DNA of 64,000 nucleotides. Origin: Thalassobacillus cyri. GTDB taxonomy: Bacteria; Bacillota; Bacilli; Bacillales; Halobacillaceae. Within the stretch, counting starts at the first letter, position 1. Every line of letters begins with the position of its first letter. The DNA is taken from positions 124,001-188,000 of the forward strand of contig NZ_FNQR01000008.1 in assembly GCF_900107755.1 (NCBI RefSeq), read 5' to 3'. A program made the translations under genes and the position numbers. The notes beneath the pieces were generated by a model that saw nothing but the letters and a program-made list of their open reading frames with translations, was not told where the DNA came from and did not search any database. This document shows, one piece after another, positions 52,413 to 59,885 of this stretch.

Positions 52413-52494
52413 GAAGGGTGAAACCAGTTCATGTAGGAGGACATTAAGAATTATATAACTTATCGAAGTTAAAGGTGAGGTAAATATAATCTAA

Positions 52495-52575
52495 GACGTT
52501 GAAATTGCAGAAAAGATGGCCGGTAAGGACCGTTTATCTCTAGGGTTTGTTAATACTTTGAATATAGGTATCTAA
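52495..52575 (+). pseudogene. Possible crotonase fragment
   Basis: A short open stretch without a start reads VEIAEKMAGKDRLSLGFVNT followed by LNIGI and a stop. The pattern (AEK-IA-K..L-L..V-..LN-G) resembles the C-terminal third of enoyl-CoA hydratases. It has no ribosome site. It could be a remnant of an older acyl-CoA operon copy around the TAXI genes. The similarity is weak and read by eye. Confidence 0.3.
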
Positions 52576-52610
52576 CAACCATAGAAAACTTAAGACATAA
52601 AAGGACATTT

Positions 52611-52660
52611 AAAGAAACCTGCTTTATATCATAAAAAGCTAAAGTGGGTTTCTTTAATTT
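52611..52660 (+). terminator. Intrinsic terminator after the TAXI operon
   Basis: AAAGAAACCTGCTTTA pairs with TAAAGTGGGTTTCTTT (16 bp, two G-T pairs), followed by AATTTT. Confidence 0.7.
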
Positions 52661-52685
52661 TATAATTTAGGAGATTAAGAGAAAA

Positions 52686-52757
52686 ATGGAGTTACTGGAG
52701 ATTTTAAAAAAGTACTATGATGAGGGAGGGAAGCTATCATGTTTCAAACTAAGATAA
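52686..52757 (+). CDS. Possible 23-residue leader peptide
   Basis: ATG 52686 opens a 23-codon frame (MELLEILKKYYDEGGKLSCF...) that contains the ribosome site of the next gene (GGGAGGG) and stops 19 bases inside it. AGGAG lies 12 bases upstream. It could couple translation to the FMN enzyme gene, or be chance. No family is recognised. Confidence 0.3.
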   Translation: MELLEILKKYYDEGGKLSCFKLR

Positions 52758-53731
52758 CTGAACTTTTTCAAATTGAATACCCTATTATTCAAGGAGGTCT
52801 TCAAGGGCTTGGGACCAGTCCATTAGTAACTGCAGTTTCTCAGGCCGGAGGACTTGGTTTGATTACAGCCGGAAGCTATCCAGATAAAAAAGCTATGCTT
52901 AGCGATATTGAACAGGTAAGAGCTAATACAGACAAACCCTTTGGGGTGAATATTGCCATTGGGATAAGAAGGCCAATGGATGAATTTGTAGAAGGTGTCA
53001 TCGAAGGGGGGGTGCCTATTGTTTTCACTTCGGGGGCCAATCCGGAAAAATACATGAAGAAGCTTAAACAAGCGGGGATTAAAGTAGTGCACGTGGTGCC
53101 TTCTCTACGTTTTGCAAAAAAAGCAGAGAAGATCGGTTGTGATGCTGTGGTAGCTTTAGGTTATGAATGTGGGGGCCATCCAGGTTTGAATGATACGACC
53201 AGTATGGTAATTACGCCCAGAATTGCAAAAGAACTATCTATCCCTGTTATTGCTGCCGGTGGATTCAGTGATGGAAAAGGCCTTCTTGCGGCGTTATCTT
53301 TAGGGGCAGAAGGGATACAGATGGGGACAAGGTTTTTAGCAGTTAGAGAGAATCCTATTCATGACAAAATAAAAAATAGATTAATTGAATTAGAAGCAAC
53401 TGATACATCTATCATCAAACGTTCCATTAATAAACCTGCAAGAGTAATGAAAACAGAAGTATCAAAAAAGATAAATGAATTGGAAAACCAAGGTTGTACG
53501 GTAGAACAACTGTTGCCTTATATAGGAGGCGAAGCATATAAAGCATTGATTGAAAAAGGAGATGTTAACCAAGGAGTCATTTCACTTGGACAAGTGGTTG
53601 ACGCTATAGATAGTATATTACCAGTATCAGACCTTATTAATGAAATTGTAAAAGAAGCCAAAGATGAGTTATATCGCTTAAATAAACTAGTAGTTTTTTC
53701 ACAAAAAGAAGGAGTATTTGTAGATGATTAG
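52739..53731 (+). CDS. Nitronate monooxygenase/FabK-like FMN enzyme
   Basis: FMN-dependent TIM-barrel enzyme of the 2-nitropropane dioxygenase/enoyl-ACP reductase II group, 330 residues. It has EYPIIQGGLQGLGTSPLVTA at the N-terminus, GLGLITAGSY, GYECGGHPG near residue 140 (catalytic-His region), PVIAAGGFSDGKGLLAAL and EGIQMGTRFLAV for phosphate binding. GGGAGGG precedes the ATG. It overlaps the thioesterase gene by 8 bases. Whether it oxidises nitronates or reduces an enoyl thioester is unclear; the acyl-CoA neighbourhood makes the latter, or a related C-C bond reaction, worth considering. Confidence 0.82.
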   Translation: MFQTKITELFQIEYPIIQGGLQGLGTSPLVTAVSQAGGLGLITAGSYPDKKAMLSDIEQVRANTDKPFGVNIAIGIRRPMDEFVEGVIEGGVPIVFTSGANPEKYMKKLKQAGIKVVHVVPSLRFAKKAEKIGCDAVVALGYECGGHPGLNDTTSMVITPRIAKELSIPVIAAGGFSDGKGLLAALSLGAEGIQMGTRFLAVRENPIHDKIKNRLIELEATDTSIIKRSINKPARVMKTEVSKKINELENQGCTVEQLLPYIGGEAYKALIEKGDVNQGVISLGQVVDAIDSILPVSDLINEIVKEAKDELYRLNKLVVFSQKEGVFVDD

Positions 53732-54134
53732 TGAAATCCAAAAAGATTTTAATGCGAGTCCATTTGGAACTAGATTAGGGATGGAGATAGCAGCTTTAGA
53801 AGAAGGTAAAGTTCAAATCAGAACACCTATTGAGTCCCATCTCCATAATACCATCGGAACAGTGCACGGAGGGGTGTATGCTTCTATACTTGATACTACA
53901 ATGGGAATATTGATTCGCTCTATTGTAAAAAAGCCAGCTATAACGATTCATCTGGATGTAAACTTCTTTTTACCTGTGACAAAGGGAGTATTAATCTCTG
54001 AGGGATCTATAATTAAACAAGGAAAAAAGATTATAGTTGCAGAAGCCAGTATTACTAATGAAAATGGGGATTTGTTAGCTAAAGGAAGTGGCACTTTTCA
54101 AAGAAAAGAATCAAAAAAGAATTCTTTAACTTAA
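53724..54134 (+). CDS. PaaI-type hotdog thioesterase
   Basis: Single hotdog domain, 136 residues, likely hydrolysing an acyl-CoA. The family signature is HNTIGTVHGGVYASILDTTM with the HGG loop and the catalytic Asp. ITIHLDVNFFLPVTKG forms the following strand. The start overlaps the FMN enzyme stop by 8 bases, so the two are coupled. The specific thioester is unknown. Confidence 0.85.
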   Translation: MISEIQKDFNASPFGTRLGMEIAALEEGKVQIRTPIESHLHNTIGTVHGGVYASILDTTMGILIRSIVKKPAITIHLDVNFFLPVTKGVLISEGSIIKQGKKIIVAEASITNENGDLLAKGSGTFQRKESKKNSLT

Positions 54135-54369
54135 CTCATACATTCAATTGTCAGCAGTGAGAGCAGACTATGAGTAGAAAATGAGGGAAAGAAACAGTCT
54201 CATATCGTTTATTTTCCCGTAGTGTTTTATGGATTCTGATGGGGATGGAATTAGAGATATATAGGGTGTTATATAGAAGAAGGATGTCACCTGATCTGCC
54301 CGATTTACACAAACGCAGAAAGCAGCAAAGCGGATTAAGTAATTATTCGTACTATAGGAGGGGTTAGAT

Positions 54370-56016
54370 ATGTACCACATGACAAGTGCTGAGGCGATTG
54401 TCGAGTGTATGAAGCGTGAACAAGTGGAGCGTGTGTTTTGTGTACCTGGAGAAAGCTATCTTCCATTAATGGAGGCCATTTATAATGAAGATGGTATTGA
54501 ATTAATATCCACCCGACATGAAGGTGGAGCAGCATTTATGGCCGAGGGTTATGCCAAGACATCTAACAATCCTGCAGTAGTGATGGCAACTCGTGGAGTT
54601 GGCGCAGCAAATCTTTCCATTGGCATCCATACTGCTTATCAGGATTCCACACCCATGGTTGTCTTCCTGGGACAGGTACATACTAAATATCGTGGTCGTG
54701 AAGGATTTCAAGAAATGGAGCTTGATCGTTTTCTAGAACAGGCAACTAAGTGGGGCGTTGAAATTCGTGATCCGGAACGTACACCTGAATTGGTGCAACG
54801 GGCCTTTCGGATTGCAAAGTCAGGACGTCCTGGTCCGGTTGTTGTTTCGCTCCCGGAAAATATTTTGCCTGAGAAAGCTGATATGAGGTTCGCGCAAAGC
54901 GTTACTATTCCGAAACCAGCACTCTCATTACATCAAGTAGAAGAAATACTAACTCATCTGAAAAAAGCTGAGCGTCCGGTTATCATCGCAGGAGGGGGGA
55001 TCAAACTTTCAAACGGTGAAGAAGCCCTGCAAGCTTTCTGTGAAAAAACAAACATTCCAGTAATGGCTTCATTTAGGAGGCATGATGTACTGTCCAATGA
55101 CCACCCGCTGTATTGTGGGCATCTAGGTCTTGGTACCCCAGTTACTCAACTAGAAACAGTCCAACAGGCTGATGTGGTCTTTGCCGTTGGTACAAGGCTC
55201 TCAGAGGTTACTACCCAAGATTATTCCTTATTAAAACCTGAGCAAACATTAATCCATCTTGATATTGAACCAGATATTCTGGGAAGGGTTTTTCCAACCG
55301 AAGTTGGGTTGGTAGCAGATGCAAAAACAGCCCTCCATTCTTTGACAGGGGCAGTAGAAGAGGGAGGTTATTCTAAGTGGAAGACATGGGGTAATGAACG
55401 GAGAGAAGCTTTTCTAAGTAGTTCTCGTATTGAAGATATACAAGAATTAGATTGGTCTATAGGCTATAAAGAAATAATACAGGCTTTTAACGAACTATGT
55501 CCTGCGGATTCTATTATTGCAAACGATGCCGGAAATTTTGCTACATGGATGCATAATTTTCATATCTTTACTGGCAAGAAATCTTATACTGGACCCACTT
55601 CTGGAGCAATGGGATATGGATTTCCTGCTGGTGTAGGGGCCAAAATGGCTTCCCCCAAACAACCTGTGATTGTATTTACTGGTGATGGAGGCTTTATGAT
55701 GACTCTTCAAGAGATTGAGACAGCCGTGCGAAATAGAACTCCGGTTATTGTTTTGGTATTCAACAATTCCTCTTATGGAACAATTAGGATGCACCAGGAA
55801 AAAACATTCCCGAATCATGTTATTGGTACAAAACTATCTGATGTTAATTATTCCAAATTGGCAGAGGCAATTGGAGCACATGGAATAAGTATAGATTCTT
55901 GTGCTCATTTCCGTAAAGTTTTTAAAGAGGCACTTCAAGAAACTGACAGACCTACCATTATTGAAATGAAAATGAACCCTAACCAAGTATCGGTAGGAAT
56001 GCGATTAACGAACTGA
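54370..56016 (+). CDS. Thiamine-diphosphate enzyme, acetolactate-synthase-like
   Basis: ThDP-dependent enzyme of 548 residues, related to acetolactate synthase large subunits and benzoylformate/oxalyl-CoA-type decarboxylases. The N-terminal Pyr domain has VFCVPGESYLPLMEA and catalytic Glu51 (STRHEGGAAFMAEGYAK). A middle Rossmann domain follows, and the PP domain has VFTGDGGFMMTLQEIETA with NNSSYG completing the GDG-NN motif. No regulatory small subunit or ilv genes are adjacent, so a catabolic role is more likely than isoleucine/valine synthesis. AGGAGGGG precedes the ATG. The reaction cannot be fixed from sequence. Confidence 0.83.
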   Translation: MYHMTSAEAIVECMKREQVERVFCVPGESYLPLMEAIYNEDGIELISTRHEGGAAFMAEGYAKTSNNPAVVMATRGVGAANLSIGIHTAYQDSTPMVVFLGQVHTKYRGREGFQEMELDRFLEQATKWGVEIRDPERTPELVQRAFRIAKSGRPGPVVVSLPENILPEKADMRFAQSVTIPKPALSLHQVEEILTHLKKAERPVIIAGGGIKLSNGEEALQAFCEKTNIPVMASFRRHDVLSNDHPLYCGHLGLGTPVTQLETVQQADVVFAVGTRLSEVTTQDYSLLKPEQTLIHLDIEPDILGRVFPTEVGLVADAKTALHSLTGAVEEGGYSKWKTWGNERREAFLSSSRIEDIQELDWSIGYKEIIQAFNELCPADSIIANDAGNFATWMHNFHIFTGKKSYTGPTSGAMGYGFPAGVGAKMASPKQPVIVFTGDGGFMMTLQEIETAVRNRTPVIVLVFNNSSYGTIRMHQEKTFPNHVIGTKLSDVNYSKLAEAIGAHGISIDSCAHFRKVFKEALQETDRPTIIEMKMNPNQVSVGMRLTN

Positions 56017-56131
56017 TGTATTACAGCTGTCCTTACCGTCCCTTTGACTGCTGAACTTTCAAGGCTGAGGTAGTTTTGTTTAAGGACTAATTTAAAGAAG
56101 TTGTTGTTGTGATGAAACCAAATAATATAAA

Positions 56132-56326
56132 TCACCTCTCGTACAATAAGGCCTTGCTAATACTATCTTCGGATCTGAATCCATGAGTCTCTATCATTAT
56201 TAACTTCTTCTTTTTACTATTAATCCCATTAACATAAAAATAGACAAACACCGGCTGGATATTTAAGTCTTCTTTATTATTTAGGGAGGTGTAAAAGAAG
56301 ATATTCTCACAGTTTCCTAAGCCCAT
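56132..56326 (-). CDS. Small hypothetical protein, doubtful
   Basis: A 64-residue frame from ATG 56326 (AAAAGGA 8 bases upstream), MGLGNCENIFFY at the start and KALLYER at the end. I recognise no family and see no signal or membrane segment. A large inverted repeat lies 20 bases upstream of its start, where an operator would be. It may be a real small gene or a remnant. Confidence 0.3.
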   Translation of the reverse strand: MGLGNCENIFFYTSLNNKEDLNIQPVFVYFYVNGINSKKKKLIMIETHGFRSEDSISKALLYER

Positions 56327-56345
56327 AATCATCTTCCTTTTTATT

Positions 56346-56379
56346 AAACAAACGTAAACGTTGATGTTTACGTTTGTTT
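56346..56379. promoter_or_regulatory. 14-bp-arm inverted repeat, TetR-operator-like
   Basis: AAACAAACGTAAAC and GTTTACGTTTGTTT are perfect arms with a 6-base spacer (GTTGAT). No T run follows. Length and symmetry fit a TetR-type operator, but no TetR gene is in the window. Confidence 0.55.
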
Positions 56380-56692
56380 ACATTTCACCCCTTTCAGGCC
56401 ACATAAGTTCCTAATCTTTTGTTTAACACCTTTGAGTCAATATCCAGCCAGAGTTAACCTCAATTACTCCAATGAAGCACCCCCCCATTCTTTTTTTGAT
56501 TTTCTAAGTTTTATTTGCATAGATGTATGCTTTTCCTTTTTCTTCTTATTCTTCTTCATGTGGATGCTGTGTTTGTTTATATTGGCAATGTTTTTTGGTC
56601 AGTTTTCAACAACCAACACCCTTGGTTAAAGTTTTAATAATCCAGATATTAATTTGAACTTTCTGAAAAAAATAAAAATAAAGGAGGTTCAA

Positions 56693-56766
56693 TTGACAAA
56701 ATATACTTAATATTTTAATATAAAACAAATGCGTACGAATATTAGTTATTGTGTCTATAATCGTAC
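56693..56766 (+). promoter_or_regulatory. Promoter/operator of the acyl-CoA operon
   Basis: TTGACA (56693), a 17-base spacer and TAATAT (56716) give a strong sigma-A promoter. GTACG (56733) and CGTAC (56762) flank TTAGTTAT..TGTCTATA. Spacing and sequence are almost identical to 48953-49027. Confidence 0.75.
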
Positions 56767-56839
56767 AAAGGTTTATTTCTTCTGACGCTTGGTTAGCTTC
56801 AGGGGAAAAACAGGCAATTTAAAAGGGGGTATGGCGTGG

Positions 56840-57541
56840 ATGAAAAAACTACGAACAGCCGAAGAAGCTATAAAAAAAATCAAAACGGGAGACATATTAC
56901 TTGTCGGGGGATTTGGATTATCTGGTTCCCCACTAACATTAATCGATGCACTGACAGAACATGATGCCAGGGAATTAACCGTGGTAAGTAACAATTTAGG
57001 CGAAGAGGGGAGAGGGTTAGGAAGACTATTAGTCTCCCAACAATTAAAAAAAGCAATAGGTTCCTACTTTACAACGAACAGGGATGCGGTAAAAGCCTGG
57101 GCAGCAAATGATTTAGAGATTGAATTAATCCCTCAAGGAACGTTGGCCGAGTCCCTGAGAGCTGGGGGGGCTGGGATTGCTGCTTACTTCACAAGAACAG
57201 GTGTTGGAACGGAACTGGTGGAAGGTAAAGAAATGCGTGAATTTGATGGAGAACCGTATGTACTGGAACAGGCAATAAAAGGTGAGGTGTCTTTAGTAAA
57301 AGCTCTGAAAGCGGATTCACTAGGAAATCTATATTATCACAAAACAGCTATGAACTTTAATCCTGAAGTAGCAACAGCCGGTGATCTTGTAATCGCCGAG
57401 GTTGATGAAATAGTGGAAACCGGTGACATTGCTCCAGAAGATATTGGTACCCCTCATATTTATGTAGATTATGTGGTTTTAAATGATCGTTATATAAAAG
57501 AAGGAGGTCGTTACATTGAACAAAACGTCGGTTACCGATAA
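56840..57541 (+). CDS. atoD: 3-oxoacid/acetate CoA-transferase subunit A
   Basis: Alpha subunit of a family I CoA-transferase that activates a short-chain acid using another acyl-CoA as CoA donor; 233 residues. It has GDILLVGGFGLSGSPLTLID near the N-terminus, ELTVVSNNLGEEGRGLGRLL, an IELIPQGTLAESLRAGGAGI block and ALKADSLGNLYYHKTAMNF. ATG 56840 is taken because the AAGGGGGT site is too close to ATG 56831. It overlaps subunit B by 26 bases. It is the first gene of an operon covering the whole beta-oxidation cycle. Confidence 0.92.
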   Translation: MKKLRTAEEAIKKIKTGDILLVGGFGLSGSPLTLIDALTEHDARELTVVSNNLGEEGRGLGRLLVSQQLKKAIGSYFTTNRDAVKAWAANDLEIELIPQGTLAESLRAGGAGIAAYFTRTGVGTELVEGKEMREFDGEPYVLEQAIKGEVSLVKALKADSLGNLYYHKTAMNFNPEVATAGDLVIAEVDEIVETGDIAPEDIGTPHIYVDYVVLNDRYIKEGGRYIEQNVGYR

Positions 57542-58178
57542 GGTGAAGATCGCTCAAAGAGTAGCAGACGAACTTCAAGACGGAGATGTCGTTAATTTAG
57601 GAGTGGGTATCCCCACCTTAATACCTGATTACCTAGGTGACAAAAGTCTCTTTTTGCAATCTGAAAATGGGTTGTTGGGCATCGGACCAACCCCACCTGA
57701 TGATCAGGTTGATATGGATTTAATCAGCGCCAGTAAAAAACCCATAACTATGAGTCCTGGAGCTTCATTATTTAGTAGTTCCAATTCCTTTGCAATGATT
57801 CGCGGCGGTCATGTCGATGTAGCTATCTTGGGAGCTCTACAGGTAGATGAAACTGGGGAAATTGCCAATTGGGCTGTTCCGGGTAAAGATATCCTGGGCG
57901 TAGGTGGAGCAATGGATCTAGTTGCAGGAGCTAAAAAAATCATCTTATCTATGACACACCAATCGAAAGATAAAAAGCCAAAAATAATAAAAAAACTGAC
58001 TTTTCCCAGAAGTGGTGTCCGTAAAGCAGATATGGTTGTAACAGAACAGGCGGTTTTTAAGTTTGAAAATGAAACAATGATACTAACGGAAATCGCAGAA
58101 GATTTTTCGATCGACCAATTAAAGGAAAGCACAGAAGCTAATTTTGTAGTATCACCTGAATTGAAAACGGACTATTAA
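57516..58178 (+). CDS. atoA: 3-oxoacid/acetate CoA-transferase subunit B
   Basis: Beta subunit, 220 residues, carrying the catalytic Glu in LQSENGLLGIGP, which forms the glutamyl-CoA intermediate. Other features are VVNLGVGIPTLIPDYLG, RGGHVDVAILGALQVDETG and the GVGGAMDLVAGAKKIILSM block. TTG 57516 lies 8 bases after GGAGG, inside the end of subunit A. The order A-B and the overlap are typical of ScoAB/AtoDA. Confidence 0.93.
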   Translation: MNKTSVTDKVKIAQRVADELQDGDVVNLGVGIPTLIPDYLGDKSLFLQSENGLLGIGPTPPDDQVDMDLISASKKPITMSPGASLFSSSNSFAMIRGGHVDVAILGALQVDETGEIANWAVPGKDILGVGGAMDLVAGAKKIILSMTHQSKDKKPKIIKKLTFPRSGVRKADMVVTEQAVFKFENETMILTEIAEDFSIDQLKESTEANFVVSPELKTDY

Positions 58179-58222
58179 GAACCTTATTACTAAAAGTTGA
58201 AAGATCAAAGGAGTTATAGGAA

Positions 58223-59068
58223 ATGAAAAATATTGCTGTTGTCGGTTCGGGAGTTATGGGGAGAGGTATTGCTTACGTTTCCGCTCTGAACGACTTTCAT
58301 GTTCACCTAAATGATATTAATACAGAAGCTCTTGATAAAGCAAAATCCTATATTGAAAAAGAATTGAAAAAAAGTGCTGATAGAGGATTTATTCAATCAG
58401 AAGATGTTAATCGAACATTGAATAATATTACGTTTTCACAGAATTTGAAAGAAAGCGTGAAAGATGCAGATTTGGTTATCGAAGCCGTACTTGAACAAAT
58501 GGAGCTAAAAATAAAGATATTCAAAGAGTTAGATGAACTTTGTCCTGAACACACCATATTGGCAACAAATACTTCGACGATGAGTCCGACAGAAATCGGG
58601 GCGCAAACCTCACGTCCAGAAAAAGTGATTGCGATGCACTTCTTCAACCCAGTCCATAAAATGAAATTAATAGAACTAATCAAGGGACTGGATACTTCTC
58701 AGGAAACAGTGGAGAAAATACAAGAAGTTGGCGCTCAGATGAAAAAAGAAACGGTTGAAGTGAATGAATTTCCAGGGTTTGTGACAAGCAGAATGAATTG
58801 CCTGATTGGAAATGAAGCTATGAACCTTTTGATGGAGGGAGTAGCTTCGGCTGAAGACATTGATAAAGCAATGAAGTTGGGGCTGAACCATCCAATGGGA
58901 CCACTCGAACTTGCTGATCTTGTTGGACTGGACTCCAGACTGAGAAACATGGAATACCTGCATCAAACATTGGGTGAAAAATACCGTCCATGTCCTCTCT
59001 TGAGTAAATATGTAAAAGCAGGAAAACTGGGAAGAAAAACGGGTTCAGGTTTTTATCAATATGAGTAA
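58223..59068 (+). CDS. hbd: 3-hydroxyacyl-CoA dehydrogenase
   Basis: NAD-dependent oxidation of 3-hydroxybutyryl-CoA or a similar thioester, 281 residues. It has the Rossmann motif AVVGSGVMGRGIAYVSA, VIEAVLEQMELKIKIFKELD, the catalytic His in MHFFNPVHKMKLIEL, and the C-terminal GLNHPMGPLELADLVGLD. AAAGGAG precedes the ATG. The length suits the short-chain Hbd/PaaH class. It overlaps the frame of the crotonase gene and belongs to the same transcript. Confidence 0.94.
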   Translation: MKNIAVVGSGVMGRGIAYVSALNDFHVHLNDINTEALDKAKSYIEKELKKSADRGFIQSEDVNRTLNNITFSQNLKESVKDADLVIEAVLEQMELKIKIFKELDELCPEHTILATNTSTMSPTEIGAQTSRPEKVIAMHFFNPVHKMKLIELIKGLDTSQETVEKIQEVGAQMKKETVEVNEFPGFVTSRMNCLIGNEAMNLLMEGVASAEDIDKAMKLGLNHPMGPLELADLVGLDSRLRNMEYLHQTLGEKYRPCPLLSKYVKAGKLGRKTGSGFYQYE

Positions 59069-59084
59069 AAGAGGGAGTATGGGT

Positions 59085-59858
59085 ATGTTTGAGAATATTT
59101 TAAAGCAAAGTGAAAGCGGGATGGGGATAATAAAAATCAACCGTCCGGAGACCAGAAATGCTCTTAACAAGAAAACATTACAAGAAATAGAAGAAGCGAT
59201 AGAAATATTTGAAAACGACGAAAGCATTAAAGTGATTATCCTGACAGGAGAAGGAGAAAAATCATTTGCTGCCGGGGCTGATATTAAACAGCTTCGAGAC
59301 AGAAAAATGTTAGAAGCTTTGGTACCTGGAATGCAGGCAACGTATAAAAGGATAGAAGATTGCGGTAAAGCAACGATCGCCGCAATTAATGGTTTTGCAT
59401 TAGGCGGAGGTTTTGAATTAGCTTTAGCTTGCGATATTCGTGTGGCAGCAGCAGAAGTGAAGATCGGTCTTCCTGAATTGAATTTGGCTATCGTTCCTGG
59501 TGCTGGCGGAACCCAGAGGTTAAGCCGGATTGTTGGAAAAGGAAAAGCAATGGAAATGGTTTTAACTGGAAAATTAATGGATGGAAAAGAAGCCGAACAA
59601 TGGGGGATTGTGACAAAAGCTGTTCCCAAAGAACAGTTGCTGGAAGAAGCAAATGCACTAGCAAATACTATAGCCGCTAAAGGCCCTGTAGCTGTGAAAT
59701 TAGCGAAAATGACAATCAATAAAGGCTTTGATACAGACCTTGATACAGCCTTGATGCTTGAAAAATTTGCTCAAACGATTGCCTTTGGCACAGAAGATAA
59801 GAATGAAGGTACGCAGGCATTTCTGGATAAAAGAAAACCAGAGTTTATGAGTCAATAA
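59085..59858 (+). CDS. Enoyl-CoA hydratase (crotonase)
   Basis: Hydrates 2-enoyl-CoA to 3-hydroxyacyl-CoA, 257 residues. The oxyanion-hole segments are FAAGADIKQL and ALGGGFELALACDIRVAA; one catalytic Glu lies in GLPELNLAIVPGAGGTQRL. ATG 59085 is preferred because GAGGGA lies 8 bases upstream; the frame is open to 59061, inside the dehydrogenase gene. It acts between the acyl-CoA dehydrogenase and Hbd. Confidence 0.92.
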   Translation: MFENILKQSESGMGIIKINRPETRNALNKKTLQEIEEAIEIFENDESIKVIILTGEGEKSFAAGADIKQLRDRKMLEALVPGMQATYKRIEDCGKATIAAINGFALGGGFELALACDIRVAAAEVKIGLPELNLAIVPGAGGTQRLSRIVGKGKAMEMVLTGKLMDGKEAEQWGIVTKAVPKEQLLEEANALANTIAAKGPVAVKLAKMTINKGFDTDLDTALMLEKFAQTIAFGTEDKNEGTQAFLDKRKPEFMSQ

Positions 59859-59885
59859 GAAAGTAAGAAGGGGAGCGTGGAGAAT

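Larger units (their letters stand above)
56017..56692. other. Long intergenic region with a large inverted repeat
   Basis: About 680 bases with one weak minus-strand frame (56132-56326) and the inverted repeat at 56346-56379. A plus-strand frame at 56432-56629 is T-rich with no ribosome site and looks non-coding. Confidence 0.5.

Noticed and set aside
54370-56016. Biosynthetic acetolactate synthase (IlvB)
   Set aside because: No ilvN, ilvC or leader region adjacent; the context is catabolic.
56432-56629. Plus-strand frame of 65 codons rich in Phe and Leu
   Set aside because: The T-rich DNA alone gives the hydrophobic look; no ribosome site.
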